Assembly (NCBI GenBank): GCA_038373885.1 | Contig: JAWZYV010013295.1 | Span: 111,792 to 175,791, forward strand | DNA from: Cheiracanthium punctorium | Taxonomy: Eukaryota > Arthropoda > Arachnida > Araneae > Cheiracanthiidae | DNA length: 64,000 nt | Direction: 5' to 3' | In this document: one piece after another, positions 43,257-53,458 of the stretch | Position numbering within the stretch: the first letter of the stretch is position 1 | Layout: each line of letters begins with the position of its first letter | The notes under the pieces: generated by a model | Told to the model about the DNA's origin: nothing | Seen by the model: only the letters and a program-made list of their open reading frames with translations | Databases searched by the model: none | Translations under genes and position numbers: made by a program

Positions 43257-45851
43257 ATGGTAGATTATAATAATTTAGCGCCTGGCAAACAAGGAAATAA
43301 TACTTTTTCTTATGCTCGGTACAAGAAAATTAATGATGATAAGGATTATCTTGGATCGAAAGCCTGCGACTTATCATCACTTAATAATATACATCAATTG
43401 CCTACTCTTAAATTTATAAAATGCACATCTTCTCGCTGTAAAACTTGTCCTTTTGCTGATACTGCAAATATTTGTAATAGTGGGTCTAATTTAAGCACGT
43501 TTTGCAAAGTATACAACTGTATATATATGTTAACCTGTAATCAATGTAAAATAGCTTATATTGGCGAAACTAGTAATCCATTACACCTTCGTATTAATCT
43601 ACATCGAAATCATGATAAGAACTATCCTAGTAATCTTTCTGGTAATAACTTTGAGTATGAACATTTTCATATGCATGGGTTCAATAATATTAATATCACT
43701 ATTCTATCTATAAAGAAGAACCATAATGAACGTTTATTTTTAGAAAACTACTTCATCCAATTTCATAATACTAGTTACCCGTATGGTCTAAACCAATTAG
43801 TTCATAATAAACAATTAATATATTATACTAGCACTACTAACATAAATAAATATTCTCCAATCTATAATACTTTAAACTTGTCTATATATAATAAAACACT
43901 TAGAACTTCTAGAGGTAAACGTAAAAAGAGTAATAGTCCTAAGTATTCTAATAGTTATATAAAATCTGCTATTTTAAAATTATATAATTACTATACCAGT
44001 ACTTATAATTGGATTAATATACGTACTTTCATTTACTCCATTAAAAAGAAACTTTTAGTTAAGTATTTTTCTATTTTTTCAAATCTTAACATTTCTGGAC
44101 ATTTTTCTCACCTATTCTTCGATTTCATTGTTGCACGAGCCACTGCACTTACCGTAAACCTAACCAATAACAGTAATAATACACCTTCTAATTCTAACTT
44201 ATTAATTACTTTCACAAATCCTGCAATCAATAACTTCAATACAATATTTTCTACTAATAACACTTACTTTCACATCAAAAATGTCCTTATTAAAAAGTCC
44301 TTTAAATATCCCCTACCCTTTGGTAGGAAATTATTTAACTATAACTCCTTTTCGAAAACATATAACCCTTCTGATACACCACCCTGTATATGCAATGACA
44401 ATCATTATAGGAACTTCATTAATAGGGATTATGGACACTTCATTACTGGGGATCTAGCTATCATAAAAGATATTAGGTTAAAAAAACTCATGCAGAAGGG
44501 CTCTAAACACCGTATTCCTTCAAAACACTCTCTTAGTGGCATTGTAACACAATTCACATATGATTTAGATTTTTACATATATAATACTGCCTTAAAATAC
44601 AACACTCCTCTTGAAGCCTTCACTACCTGGAAAGTAAAAGTACTTTCAATCTTTAAGCAAAATATTGCTAAATATGTAAAATATAGTTCTCCTGTCAATA
44701 GTCAATTTCATACTCAAATAGACTTTATAAAGCAGTATTTCATAATTACTTATGTAGATAAATCATCCAATAACTATGCTTTTATTTGTAAACAGTTATA
44801 TCATAGCTTGTTAGCCTCTACAATTGTAAATAACAGTATCTATTCCTCTACTAATTTGTCTACTGTAGTTTGTAACAAAAAAATTCTGGCTTTCTATAAA
44901 CTTCTCAACCTACAACATAATAATCTAAACTATCCTTATATCGTACTAATCCCTAAATTTCATAAATCGCCTTTAAAGTTTCGAACTGTTACAATAGGAT
45001 GTAATACATATAGCAATGTAGCAAGTAAACTTCTATTAAAGATACTATCTGTTAAGCATGAGTATTATATAAAACGTAATGATTACTCTATCTCTATAGG
45101 AAATAGTTATGATCTACGCAATACAATATGTACTATTAGTAATATTACCTCTTTATATACCTATGATTTTAAAGATCTATTTAACAATATTCCTCTTGAC
45201 GACCTTTACAATGTAATTAATGAATTATTTGAAACTTGTGTTAACAATATTCAGCTCCCTTCCCATGTTGATGTAACTTATTTCAGTTGTCTATCTAAAT
45301 TTATTATCTATAATAATTTTATTCTACATAACAATAAAATATATCTACAAAATCATGGTATCCCACAAGGTGGTTCAGCATCTAGTTACCTTGCAGATCT
45401 TTACTTATATTACTATGAAAAAGAATATACTAATACACACATCATTCTTAAACGTTATATAGATGATATCTTACTTGTAAACACTACTAATAATAATAAC
45501 ATTATCTTCCCCATAAAATATCCATCTGCTCTGGAATTAATTAAAAATGATATGCTTAACAATTCTGTTAGTTTTCTAGATCTAAGTATCTCCATCACTC
45601 CTAGAAATAGCCTTAGTTTCAATATATATGATAAGCGTCATGATTTTAGCTTTAAAGTAAATAGCTTTACTCATTTTTCCTCCTGCTTACATAAATCTGT
45701 ATTTCGCAGTATCATCTATAATCACTGCTGTAGAATCAAGTTTCTATGTTCTGATGATTTTAAAGTCTCCAATTTTAAATCTCTTTTTCTGTCAGCTAGA
45801 CAATACAACTATCCCACTAAGTTCCTAAAATCTATTATATACAATTCTTGA
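43257..45851 (+). CDS. Naiad-type Penelope-like retroelement protein: N-terminal GIY-YIG endonuclease plus reverse transcriptase (864 aa)
   Basis: A single intact ORF with permuted domain order. Residues 56-73 carry a Cys cluster (C56, C61, C64, C73). Residues about 83-165 are the GIY-YIG nuclease: CIYMLTCNQC (88-97), YIGET (101-105), R112, H116 and H119, and a likely catalytic Glu in NERLFLENYF. A CxC motif (C377-I-C379) lies in the linker. RT motifs follow: motif A TYDFKDLFNN with D637, motif B GIPQGGS at 701-707, and the catalytic YIDD at 734-737. There is no C-terminal nuclease; the protein ends about 125 residues after YIDD. N-terminal endonuclease plus CxC is diagnostic of the Naiad/Chlamys PLE clade; canonical Penelope has the nuclease at the C-terminus. 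The start follows an in-frame TGA at 43254-43256. The product would nick target DNA and prime cDNA synthesis there. No in-frame UGA occurs, unlike the selenoprotein Naiads described in some spiders. Confidence 0.9.
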   Translation: MVDYNNLAPGKQGNNTFSYARYKKINDDKDYLGSKACDLSSLNNIHQLPTLKFIKCTSSRCKTCPFADTANICNSGSNLSTFCKVYNCIYMLTCNQCKIAYIGETSNPLHLRINLHRNHDKNYPSNLSGNNFEYEHFHMHGFNNINITILSIKKNHNERLFLENYFIQFHNTSYPYGLNQLVHNKQLIYYTSTTNINKYSPIYNTLNLSIYNKTLRTSRGKRKKSNSPKYSNSYIKSAILKLYNYYTSTYNWINIRTFIYSIKKKLLVKYFSIFSNLNISGHFSHLFFDFIVARATALTVNLTNNSNNTPSNSNLLITFTNPAINNFNTIFSTNNTYFHIKNVLIKKSFKYPLPFGRKLFNYNSFSKTYNPSDTPPCICNDNHYRNFINRDYGHFITGDLAIIKDIRLKKLMQKGSKHRIPSKHSLSGIVTQFTYDLDFYIYNTALKYNTPLEAFTTWKVKVLSIFKQNIAKYVKYSSPVNSQFHTQIDFIKQYFIITYVDKSSNNYAFICKQLYHSLLASTIVNNSIYSSTNLSTVVCNKKILAFYKLLNLQHNNLNYPYIVLIPKFHKSPLKFRTVTIGCNTYSNVASKLLLKILSVKHEYYIKRNDYSISIGNSYDLRNTICTISNITSLYTYDFKDLFNNIPLDDLYNVINELFETCVNNIQLPSHVDVTYFSCLSKFIIYNNFILHNNKIYLQNHGIPQGGSASSYLADLYLYYYEKEYTNTHIILKRYIDDILLVNTTNNNNIIFPIKYPSALELIKNDMLNNSVSFLDLSISITPRNSLSFNIYDKRHDFSFKVNSFTHFSSCLHKSVFRSIIYNHCCRIKFLCSDDFKVSNFKSLFLSARQYNYPTKFLKSIIYNS

Positions 45852-46519
45852 TAATGATGTGTCTAATGTCTTTGTTAATTTACTGGAGGTTGGGTGGGGT
45901 TTTGGTTTTAAGGTTGTAATTGGATGGTTGGGTCGGAAATAAAAAAGAAAAAAAAAAAAAAAAAACAGGGTTCCTATATTGTGATTATTTTGTCCTAAAC
46001 ATTATTTTTATTTTTTTCTCTTATTTACTAGATTAATCTTCTGTAATACTATAACTTATTATACATACTTTGTCAATAATAATAATCATTATATATTTTA
46101 AACAATATGTTATATTTAATTTTGCTATACCATTTATTTTATTCAATCATTTTAATTTATTATTATTCAATATATATTTATTATATTAATATACCTGGAT
46201 ATTTCTTAAAATTTAATAATATTACCTTTTAGTATTTGGCAACTCCTATACTTTCTTCTTTCCACTTTTCCACTTTTATTTAGTGGCAACACCATTTTTC
46301 ACTTTTTACAATTCTTAGCATTGGCAACACATATCAGTTGTTCAAAAGAAATTTCCATGTGCTCAAGGTCTGGTATGTAAAATTATATTCCTATTTCTAA
46401 TTTTTGTTATCTTTTTGATTTCTTCTTTCCTTTATATAGTAGGGTAGGGCCCAGATGTGTGGAGTTAATATCTCTTCTGATATGCCACACAACCGAAACC
46501 CTACTATTTGGTTTGCTGT

Positions 46520-46573
46520 AAATTATAATCCACTGTTTGTGGCCCCTGACGATGGTGACAGTGGTTATAATTT
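46520..46573 (+). ncRNA. Bulged hairpin in 3' pseudo-LTR of the Naiad (CCTGACGAT loop)
   Basis: AAATTATAA (46520-46528) pairs perfectly with TTATAATTT (46565-46573). T46529 is bulged, CCACTGT (46530-46536) pairs with ACAGTGG (46558-46564), and the 21-nt loop is TTGTGGCCCCTGACGATGGTG without its last base counted. Stem lengths and the position of the bulged T match the 42661-42710 hairpin although the stem sequences are different. The loops share GTGGCSCCTGAYGATRG. It lies about 670 bp after the Naiad stop codon. Confidence 0.6.
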
Positions 46574-46722
46574 CCGTTCCATTATATTATCACAATAATT
46601 CTTGCACTTTATTTGGCTTCAAAATCTGGTTTCTAATTCTTGCTAATAGCTGTTATATTTTTATGCGAGATATGTCTTATTTTTAGTATGTTTTGTGTTT
46701 TACTTGTTATATATATATATAT

Positions 46723-47077
46723 AAAACTCGGCTGTTCGAGCCTCGTCAGGGGGAGACCCTCCATGAACCCCCCCCCCTAATATTTTGGTTTCATTATTGC
46801 CATATTAAAACGATATTAATTGACTATGTCAGTTTATATCTCATCTTTCGTGTATTTCGCCTGGTAACCCAATGTTGAAATTTTTAGGATTGCAACCTAT
46901 TTATAGAAAAATACATGTGATGCATATTCTACAGCTTACGAAATACTGTAGCAATATATTAAAGCTGTTGTGAACTAATAGTATTTAAATATATGTAAAA
47001 TTATGTCGCATTTTTGGGACACATTTTTCGGACAATTTTTAGTAACGGGGGTGAGCGATAAAATGACATACTCATTA
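46723..47077. mobile_element. Fragment beginning AAAACTCGGCTGTTCGAGCC
   Basis: The first ~50 bp match 49383-49430, including the CAGGGGGAGA stretch. It then diverges into AT-rich sequence. It lies between the Naiad (TA)n edge and the resumed 3.2-kb TIR element. Confidence 0.4.
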
Positions 47078-47345
47078 ATATATAAATCATAATCTTACAG
47101 GAAGTAATAAATAAATAAAGTTGCTATATGGTTACACATAACATTAGGGTAACATTTTATTTAGATCAAAAGATTTTTTGTTACCTATTTTGAAAAGAAA
47201 TTCCTTTATCTACCTGCTGTATACTACATGACTCAAATTTTAAGGAGGAAAAATAGTTTTATACACTAAAATATGCTGTGAGAGTATGTACTTTAAAAAC
47301 AGTAAAACTTAAGATTTACCTGTTATTTTAATCCATAGTTCTCCA
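47078..47345. mobile_element. Resumed part of the second family E element
   Basis: Matches the reverse complement of about 25830-26480: phrases AATCTTACAGGAAGTAATAA, ATTAGGGTAACATTTT, TTTGAAAAGAAATT and TTTAAAAACAGTAAAA. Relative to the 24-27-kb copy it lacks about 390 bp. Similarity fades after about 47345; no right TIR was found. Confidence 0.6.
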
Positions 47346-48693
47346 AGGTATTATTATATCCAAGTATATTGTATCCGAGTATTATTGTATCCAAGTTATC
47401 ACGGTAAGGCCATCAAAGTTATGAGCTAACAAAGATTTCAGCATTGAAACAGCGTTGTTTTATATAAATGACTGTTCCAAATGTTGAAATTTTACTAGCT
47501 TTGTGAAACAGTTTAAAAATACCAATTTAACTTTTTCGAAAGCTATATATAAGAATGAGGAATCTGCAAAATTTTGTATCCTAAAAAAGTACTTCATGCG
47601 TAATTCATCAAATAACAAATAAAATTTGGCCGTTGTTTTAACGTAATAGAATGGGAAGCGCGCTCAATTGAATGTGGGTTGCCAGAAACTTATAAACTCA
47701 AAAATCGCCACTTCCGTTTTCATGAAACACGCCAACTTTTCATAACATCTCACTGAAGCCGCCTATAACCCTTCTGTGGGCGCCGGCGTATCATACACAT
47801 TTCTTTAGTGTGCATAATATATATATATATATATATATAAATCTTGTAATTATTCAGCTTGTAATTACCAGTAATAACCATACACATATTTATATTAAAA
47901 TTGTTTTGCTTTTGATGTGAAGTTGGGATCTTCGTTTTTCTCAAATGCTGTGGAAAGTGTAAAATGTTCCTTTTTTATGTTTGTGAGGAATTTGAATTTA
48001 ACTACATACTATCCATTTAGCACGAAAGTAGCTTATAAAACTTATCAAATATATTCAAACAAAAGAGTGAATATTCGAATAGTGAAAAGTTTTAAGGGGG
48101 TGGGGGCTAGAGGGGCATATGCCCCCGTTCATAGCATATACAAGGGGCACAATATTTTCGAATTACCATTGTTTTCCATTCAGGAAAACAGAAGGGGCGC
48201 TGAAAACTCAATTTAGCATATGGTTTTGAATGCTTTGCTGAGGCCCAGCGACTCAGCTAGCGCAGTCGGAGGGGAAGGGGCATTTAAAATCCCATACTGA
48301 GAAGCAACATGACAAAGAAGGATAGTATTCCCCGGTGCATCTTTTCAATAATGAGAGCGAACAGGTTAAACGCGGAAATAAATAGTTAAATGCTTAACGC
48401 AAATAATACATTATTATAAAGGCACTTTAATAAAATCGAATAAACAATATGTACGTTTCGGGTGGTACGAAAAGTCCACCCTCCTTCCAGAGCCGTGCTT
48501 AGGGGGTGGCAAACTTGGCCATTCGCCCAGGGCCTCTAACTGTTGAATTCGTGGATATCAGGTGATCAAACTTTCATTAACGTTATTTTGTTGACGAAAA
48601 CCCAAATTTTTCGTTTATGGGGCCGGGGGAGGAGGGATTGAAGCTTTTAAATTTCGATAAAATTAGTGCTTTTAAATGTGCAGAATATGTTAA
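47346..48693. other. Unassigned, with (AT)n and decayed G-tract MITE
   Basis: (AT)n at 47816-47840. GGGGGTGGGGGCTAGAGGGG to TATGCCCCC (48097-48127) and GGGGCCGGGGGAGGAGGG (48619-48636) look like MITE remnants. The 99-aa ORF at 47917-48216 crosses one of them and is not supported. Confidence 0.35.
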
Positions 48694-49372
48694 TCCTAAC
48701 TAATATTATAAATGCGAAAGTGAGTTTGGTTTGTTTGTTTTGTTTATGACGCTTTCACGCCTAAACCGCTGAATCGATTAGGATGCATTTTGGTTTAGAT
48801 ATAGATGGGACCCTGGAGTTGGTTATAGGCTACTTAGAATTTTAGATTTTTAATTACTTTTTTAATTATTAATTAAAAACCGTTTTTTACGTTGCCATGC
48901 TTGGCGAGTTTCGCCCGTATCAATCAAATGATTCATGTTTTGAGCTAACAAGAATGCTATTGCTTCAATAAAGAAGCGCGTGCGTGCATCTGAAAAACAT
49001 TAAATTCCACGGAAATTATGCCAGTTTTATGCCAAATCTATCTATCAATAATAATAAAAATGAATGTTCTCCAGACAAATCTACAGAAAGCAGAGCTTTG
49101 AAAATTTGAGCATAGAAGCCCATGACTGTGCACCTGAGGCTCAGAATGTTGAAATTTTAAATACTTTTCTAATTATTAATTAAAAACCGTTTTATCGCCC
49201 GCACAAAATGATTTATGCTTTTGAAATAAAGCTGAAATTCTATTTTCAGATAAACATGCATTTGAAAAACATGAAATGGTATGGAAATTATGTTGATTTT
49301 ACGCCAAATTAAAAAGCATTAGAAAGAAAAGTCCAAATGTGTTTCTTAAACTTCATAAATTTCCAAATCCTA
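48694..49372 (+). mobile_element. Helitron 5' end, D-like start
   Basis: A|TCCTAACTAATATTATAAAT at 48694, then GCGAAAGTGAGTTTG and TTTCACGCCTAAACCGCTGA, both common in arthropod Helitron 5' regions. A segment with TTAATTATTAATTAAAAACC repeats at about 48855 and 49165. No CTAG 3' end was identified; the right limit is uncertain. Confidence 0.55.
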
Positions 49373-49382
49373 CCAATAATAT

Positions 49383-50190
49383 AAAAACTCGGCTGTTCGA
49401 GCCTCGACAGGGGGAGATCCCCCTGAACCGGGGGGGCCCCTCGCTATTAGCAACCGGCGGGCCTGCTGGTTCGTTGCCAGCACGAAAATTGAGTTTATCA
49501 TTGAGGCCTGTTTTCGCGATTAGCACTGTTCTATTTTTATTATTATAAGTATTATAAATATTATATTATTTTATTTATTTTAAAACAGTTTTTTTTGTAG
49601 TTTTGTCGTACTAAAAGAACTTTAGATGTAGATAATCATTTTGTGAAGATTGAGCCATTTTTTTTATGGTAATTTATCATAAAATTCGAAACATTTTTGC
49701 TCTGAATGTAAAGGAGAGTGTGAACTTGTATAATTTATTTAGAAGTTCTAAAAATATGTATGTAAATCAAATTTAGTGAATTAATATTCATGTGCTGTTT
49801 TTAAAATTCATGTTTTATATTGTGAAAGACTCGTACTACTTGAGTAGTTTTATTATACAGTAAATAAGCGCGTGCTTTGTAATACTAGTTAGCACGATAT
49901 GTTGTCTATTTAATTTTTCAGTCGAAAATGTTACTTTATCAGTTAGATATGTGCATTGATTGTATGATTTAGGACATGTGTAGCCAGCTTTCAGTGCAGA
50001 AATACAGTAAATTATAAATTATTAATTTTGTATATGTTATACGTAGAAACTTCAATTGCAGTTAATATTTTTGTACAAGAGTTTCATTATGTTCATTTCC
50101 AGAAGTTCGATTGAGATAGCGACAAAAGAATAACTTTTATATAATACTTGGAATTGCTATAATAAAGAATAAATTAAATAAGAAAGCGTT
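49383..50190. mobile_element. Second copy of the 1.2-kb element family
   Basis: Shares with 40231-41457 the phrases TGAGTTTATCATTGAGGCCT, AAGTATTATAAAT, AGTTTTGTCGTACTAAA and AGAACTTTAGATGTAG, then similar AT-rich sequence. It is preceded by AAACTCGGCTGTTCGAGCC and a CAGGGGGAGATCCCCCTG palindrome, which also follow the (TA)n run at 46711-46722. Confidence 0.6.
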
Positions 50191-51107
50191 TAATTTTTGG
50201 GTTTGCTACAGTGTTTAGTGCAGCTTTTGAAGAGGTATCCTGAAATTTTTCGAGTCCTTGAGCTGTTGGTTTATCTCACTTTGTATTCAAAGTGCTAAAA
50301 TATATTGTTTGTTTTGTTATTTATGTAGTTTCATAATAAAATTGCATGAGTAATTATGTAAACAAAATTTTTAAAATTTGATCAAATATTTAGGAATTTC
50401 AGATTGTTTTCATTCTTTATTCTCGCTTCGAGTGTACTTCACTCTCTGCTGCATATATATATAACGTGTTATTATTTTTTTTTTACATTTGCCAAAAAGA
50501 GCATTTATTGCCGATATCTTCATGCATTCTCAATTGTCATAATAAAATCTATTTGCTTTTTAGGTTTTCCTACAACCAAAAGGTAACCTCCAAATTTCTT
50601 TTTTCGTGTGATTCGATCACATCAGTGCGCTTCCAGTAGTAAAATCACTCGTTTCTTAGACATGTCTCTTCTCTAACGTACAAGATTTGTACGTAATGTG
50701 TACCTGTACTTTGCACTGCTGTCGATTTGCAGTAAGAGCGACTGGTTTAGAACTGTGGTTTTTATTTACTTTACTTCCGGTAAAATACTAGAAAATTTTC
50801 GGACAGGGAACTGGGACGGTCACTTATAGAGGGTTGTGTGGTGCTCTCTAGAGGGCTCTTTTAACATTAAATAGATAGGGTTAAAAAATCGGTGCCTTAA
50901 AAAATGTCGTTGGCAGTTGGGGGTCGCTAAATAGAAGTGGTCGCTCATAGAAGTTTCACTGTATACAGCAATGCAAGGACGAAAACATTTGTCCTTCAAG
51001 CACCAGTTAGTAATCTCTTAAAAAAAAAAAGATATTAGACTATTCGTGGTATTTCCTACTATGGTTTTCTAAAATCTTACGGGACTTTTCTAAAATATCT
51101 AGGACGA
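50191..51107. other. Mostly unassigned; pogo-like terminus at 50961
   Basis: ...GACGGTCACTTATAGAGGG... and GTCGCTAAATAGAAGTGGTC to AAGTTTCACTG|TA (50961) form a pogo/Tigger-type end with CTCATAGAAGTTTCACTG; the partner end was not found. No gene. Confidence 0.4.
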
Positions 51108-53095
51108 AAAAAATCTGATGTGTCCAACACATGACTTCCTTGCACGTCCATTAGATCAAAAATATTTTCGACGCACTTCCTCTAAATTTATTTGTTTGAA
51201 AGAGATAAAATATCAATAATAGTAAGGTTTAGCGATTTCTAGCCAAATATTTCGATATCGCCTAGCTGAGTTCAATTTGAAAGATTTCCTTCTGACACTT
51301 TATTTGGCGATATTTCACCAAAAGCCGACAAACTTGAGATAGTCAGCGAGATTTTGGGGATAGCCACAGTAGTCATTGACCACAGACCTTCAATGAATTG
51401 AATGCATGTATACACCTCAATGTATTCAAAGTCATTTGGCTCACCCTGTAAATAAATTCTCAGTCGATTGCTGTCAAAAAAGATATTGAAAACAGTTAGA
51501 TATTACAATAGTTCTAAATACAAAGTTAAAAAATCTACGGGTTAAAGTTTTAGAGTTATACAAAATAGGAAATAATTTTTGGCGCCAAATTTGGCGATAT
51601 TTCGGCGAAACTCGTCAATGTCGACGACATTTGGCGAGATTTTAAGCATAAACCAAACAATGACAGATTATCGCCAAATTTGGCGATATTTCGTCAAAAC
51701 TCGCCAAGAACGATGACAAATGGCGATACTTTGGGCATGGACCAAATGACTGACTATCGCCAAATTTGGCGATATTTCGCTAAAACTCGCCGAGGTCGAG
51801 GACAGACGGCGAGATTTTGGGCATGTACCAAACAATGACTGTCTACAGTTGTATTATAATGAAGATGTCCATAGACATTAAGGTACTGAAATTCTTTTCG
51901 GTGGTCCTGTAAATAAACTCTCCAGTAGATTGGAACCAAAAATCGAGATGCACAACTAGATGTTACAACATTCTTATATATGAAATTTCATAATAGTTTT
52001 TGAGATTTGAGAGTTAAATATGCACACACGTACACCAAAAGTCGCCAAGCTTGGCGACTTTTGGCATAGTTCTTGAGGGAGGCACGTGACCGTGGTCGGA
52101 CCATTACCTAACTTACGTGGTAGGACGGTATTGTGCTTGAAATGGATGAATGCCCCTAAAATTGCTATTGACCGTAATGTATTGGAAATCTTTTGAGTGT
52201 TCCTGTAGCAGAACTATAAATGATAAAGACACTTTTTTTAATGGAGAAATTCATTTTCTAACTCTTTACAGCATATATCACTTCTGAGTCGTTTGAAATA
52301 GCCCAATACCTCTAAAAAACGCTTTGATGAATTTCGGCCCATAGAGCGTAATGTATTTCGAATCTTTTGGGCGGTCCTGTAGATAAACTATTCAGTCGAA
52401 TGGAACCGAAAGGGGAGGTGCACAACTATATGTTACAAAAATCCTAAATATAAAGTTTCAACATTCAACGCCTAACAGTTTTTGAGATATGCGAGTTTAA
52501 TGAATTTCGGCCCATTGAGTGTAATGTATTTCGAATGTTTTGGGCAGTCCTGTAGATAAACTATCCAGTCGAATGGAACCAAAAGGGGAGGTGCACAACT
52601 AGATGTTACAACTATCCAAAATATGAAGTTTCGACATTCTACGCCTAATAGCTTTTGAGTTAGGCGAGTTTAATGAATTTCGGCCCATAGAGCGTAATGT
52701 ATTTCGAATCTTTTGGGCGGTCCTGTACATAAACTATCCATTCGATTGCCACCAAAAGGGGAGGTGCACAACTAGATCATAGAACAATCCTAAATATCAA
52801 ATCTCAACATTCTACGACCAATAGTTTTTGAGATATGCGAGTTACATACATACGTACGTACGTACGTACGTACGTACAGACGGCATGGAAAAACTGGCCA
52901 CAGTAGACTCGCCACTGGTCAAAATGAGTTGCAGACGCGTTAATATGATCGTGCATGCTAGCCTACGATGAGATGCATCGAAAAAAAATTTTAAATTCAA
53001 TTTAGAGGTAGTCAAAATCGGTTTTTATGTCGAAATTTGGCCCCCAAAATTTTTCGGGATCACATTACTTCCTTATACTACGTACAAGGAAGTAA
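51108..53095. mobile_element. 2-kb minisatellite element, copy A' (inverted relative to 14.8-16.8 kb)
   Basis: Begins AAAAATCTGATGTGTCCAAC and ends with the ACTTCCTTATACTACGTACA / AGGAAGT hairpin. Internal repeats are in the same number and order as copy A. (TACG)n at 52852-52878 is longer or shorter than in A, as expected of a microsatellite. Confidence 0.75.
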
Positions 53096-53458
53096 TAAAC
53101 AATTCAAGGTTTGGCAATTTCCGTTTATCGAATTATTCCATGATGTTTTTGAAGTAAATACGTTCAGCGTGTGCCCACCTCTCAAATTTTATTATTATTG
53201 AGCATTTTTTAATAAAACGCGTGGGTACTTGCTCATTCTCCCCTACAATTTATGATGTTAATCTCCGAGTTAAAAATAATGTTACTTACGCTTGTATGAA
53301 TTCATACATTCAAGATTATATGAATTATAATCGTTTCTTCAAAGCGCAACAACTGTTGATGAAATCAAGTTTGTATTTTATAAGTAATGCAATCTGCCAG
53401 AAAGTGGAAGTTCGATTCCAACATGCTTAATAATGTCGATCACTAGTTATATGTAAAG
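53096..53458. other. No supported gene
   Basis: A 69-aa ORF (53221-53430) has no recognisable motif. AT-rich spacer between two elements. Confidence 0.35.

Larger units (their letters stand above)
42155..46722 (+). mobile_element. Naiad-type Penelope-like element, apparently complete
   Basis: This is the segment between the Helitron 5' end (42154) and a (TA)n run (46711-46722), holding the 864-codon ORF. The 5' (42155-43256) and 3' (45852-46722) non-coding regions are AT-rich. Each has, in the same order, pyrimidine-rich CTTTCC/CTTCC stretches, a GGCAACA phrase, a GAAACC...CTATT...GTTT phrase and a bulged hairpin. I read these as diverged pseudo-LTRs. A G-rich stretch with GGTTGGGTGGGG lies just after the stop, followed by an A-rich tract (45949-45965); the frameshifted copy upstream has a similar GGTTGGTGAGGATGGG tract. 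The exact outer boundaries are uncertain. Confidence 0.65.

Noticed and set aside
43251..43259. UGA at 43254 as a selenocysteine codon extending the Naiad ORF upstream
   Set aside because: Reading through gains only eight codons before an in-frame TAG at 43230, with no motif in them.
42661..46573. Canonical hammerhead ribozymes at the CTGATGA and CTGACGA sites
   Set aside because: Neither site is followed by a stem II and GAAA box; only four to five nucleotides separate CTGANGA from the closing stem strand.
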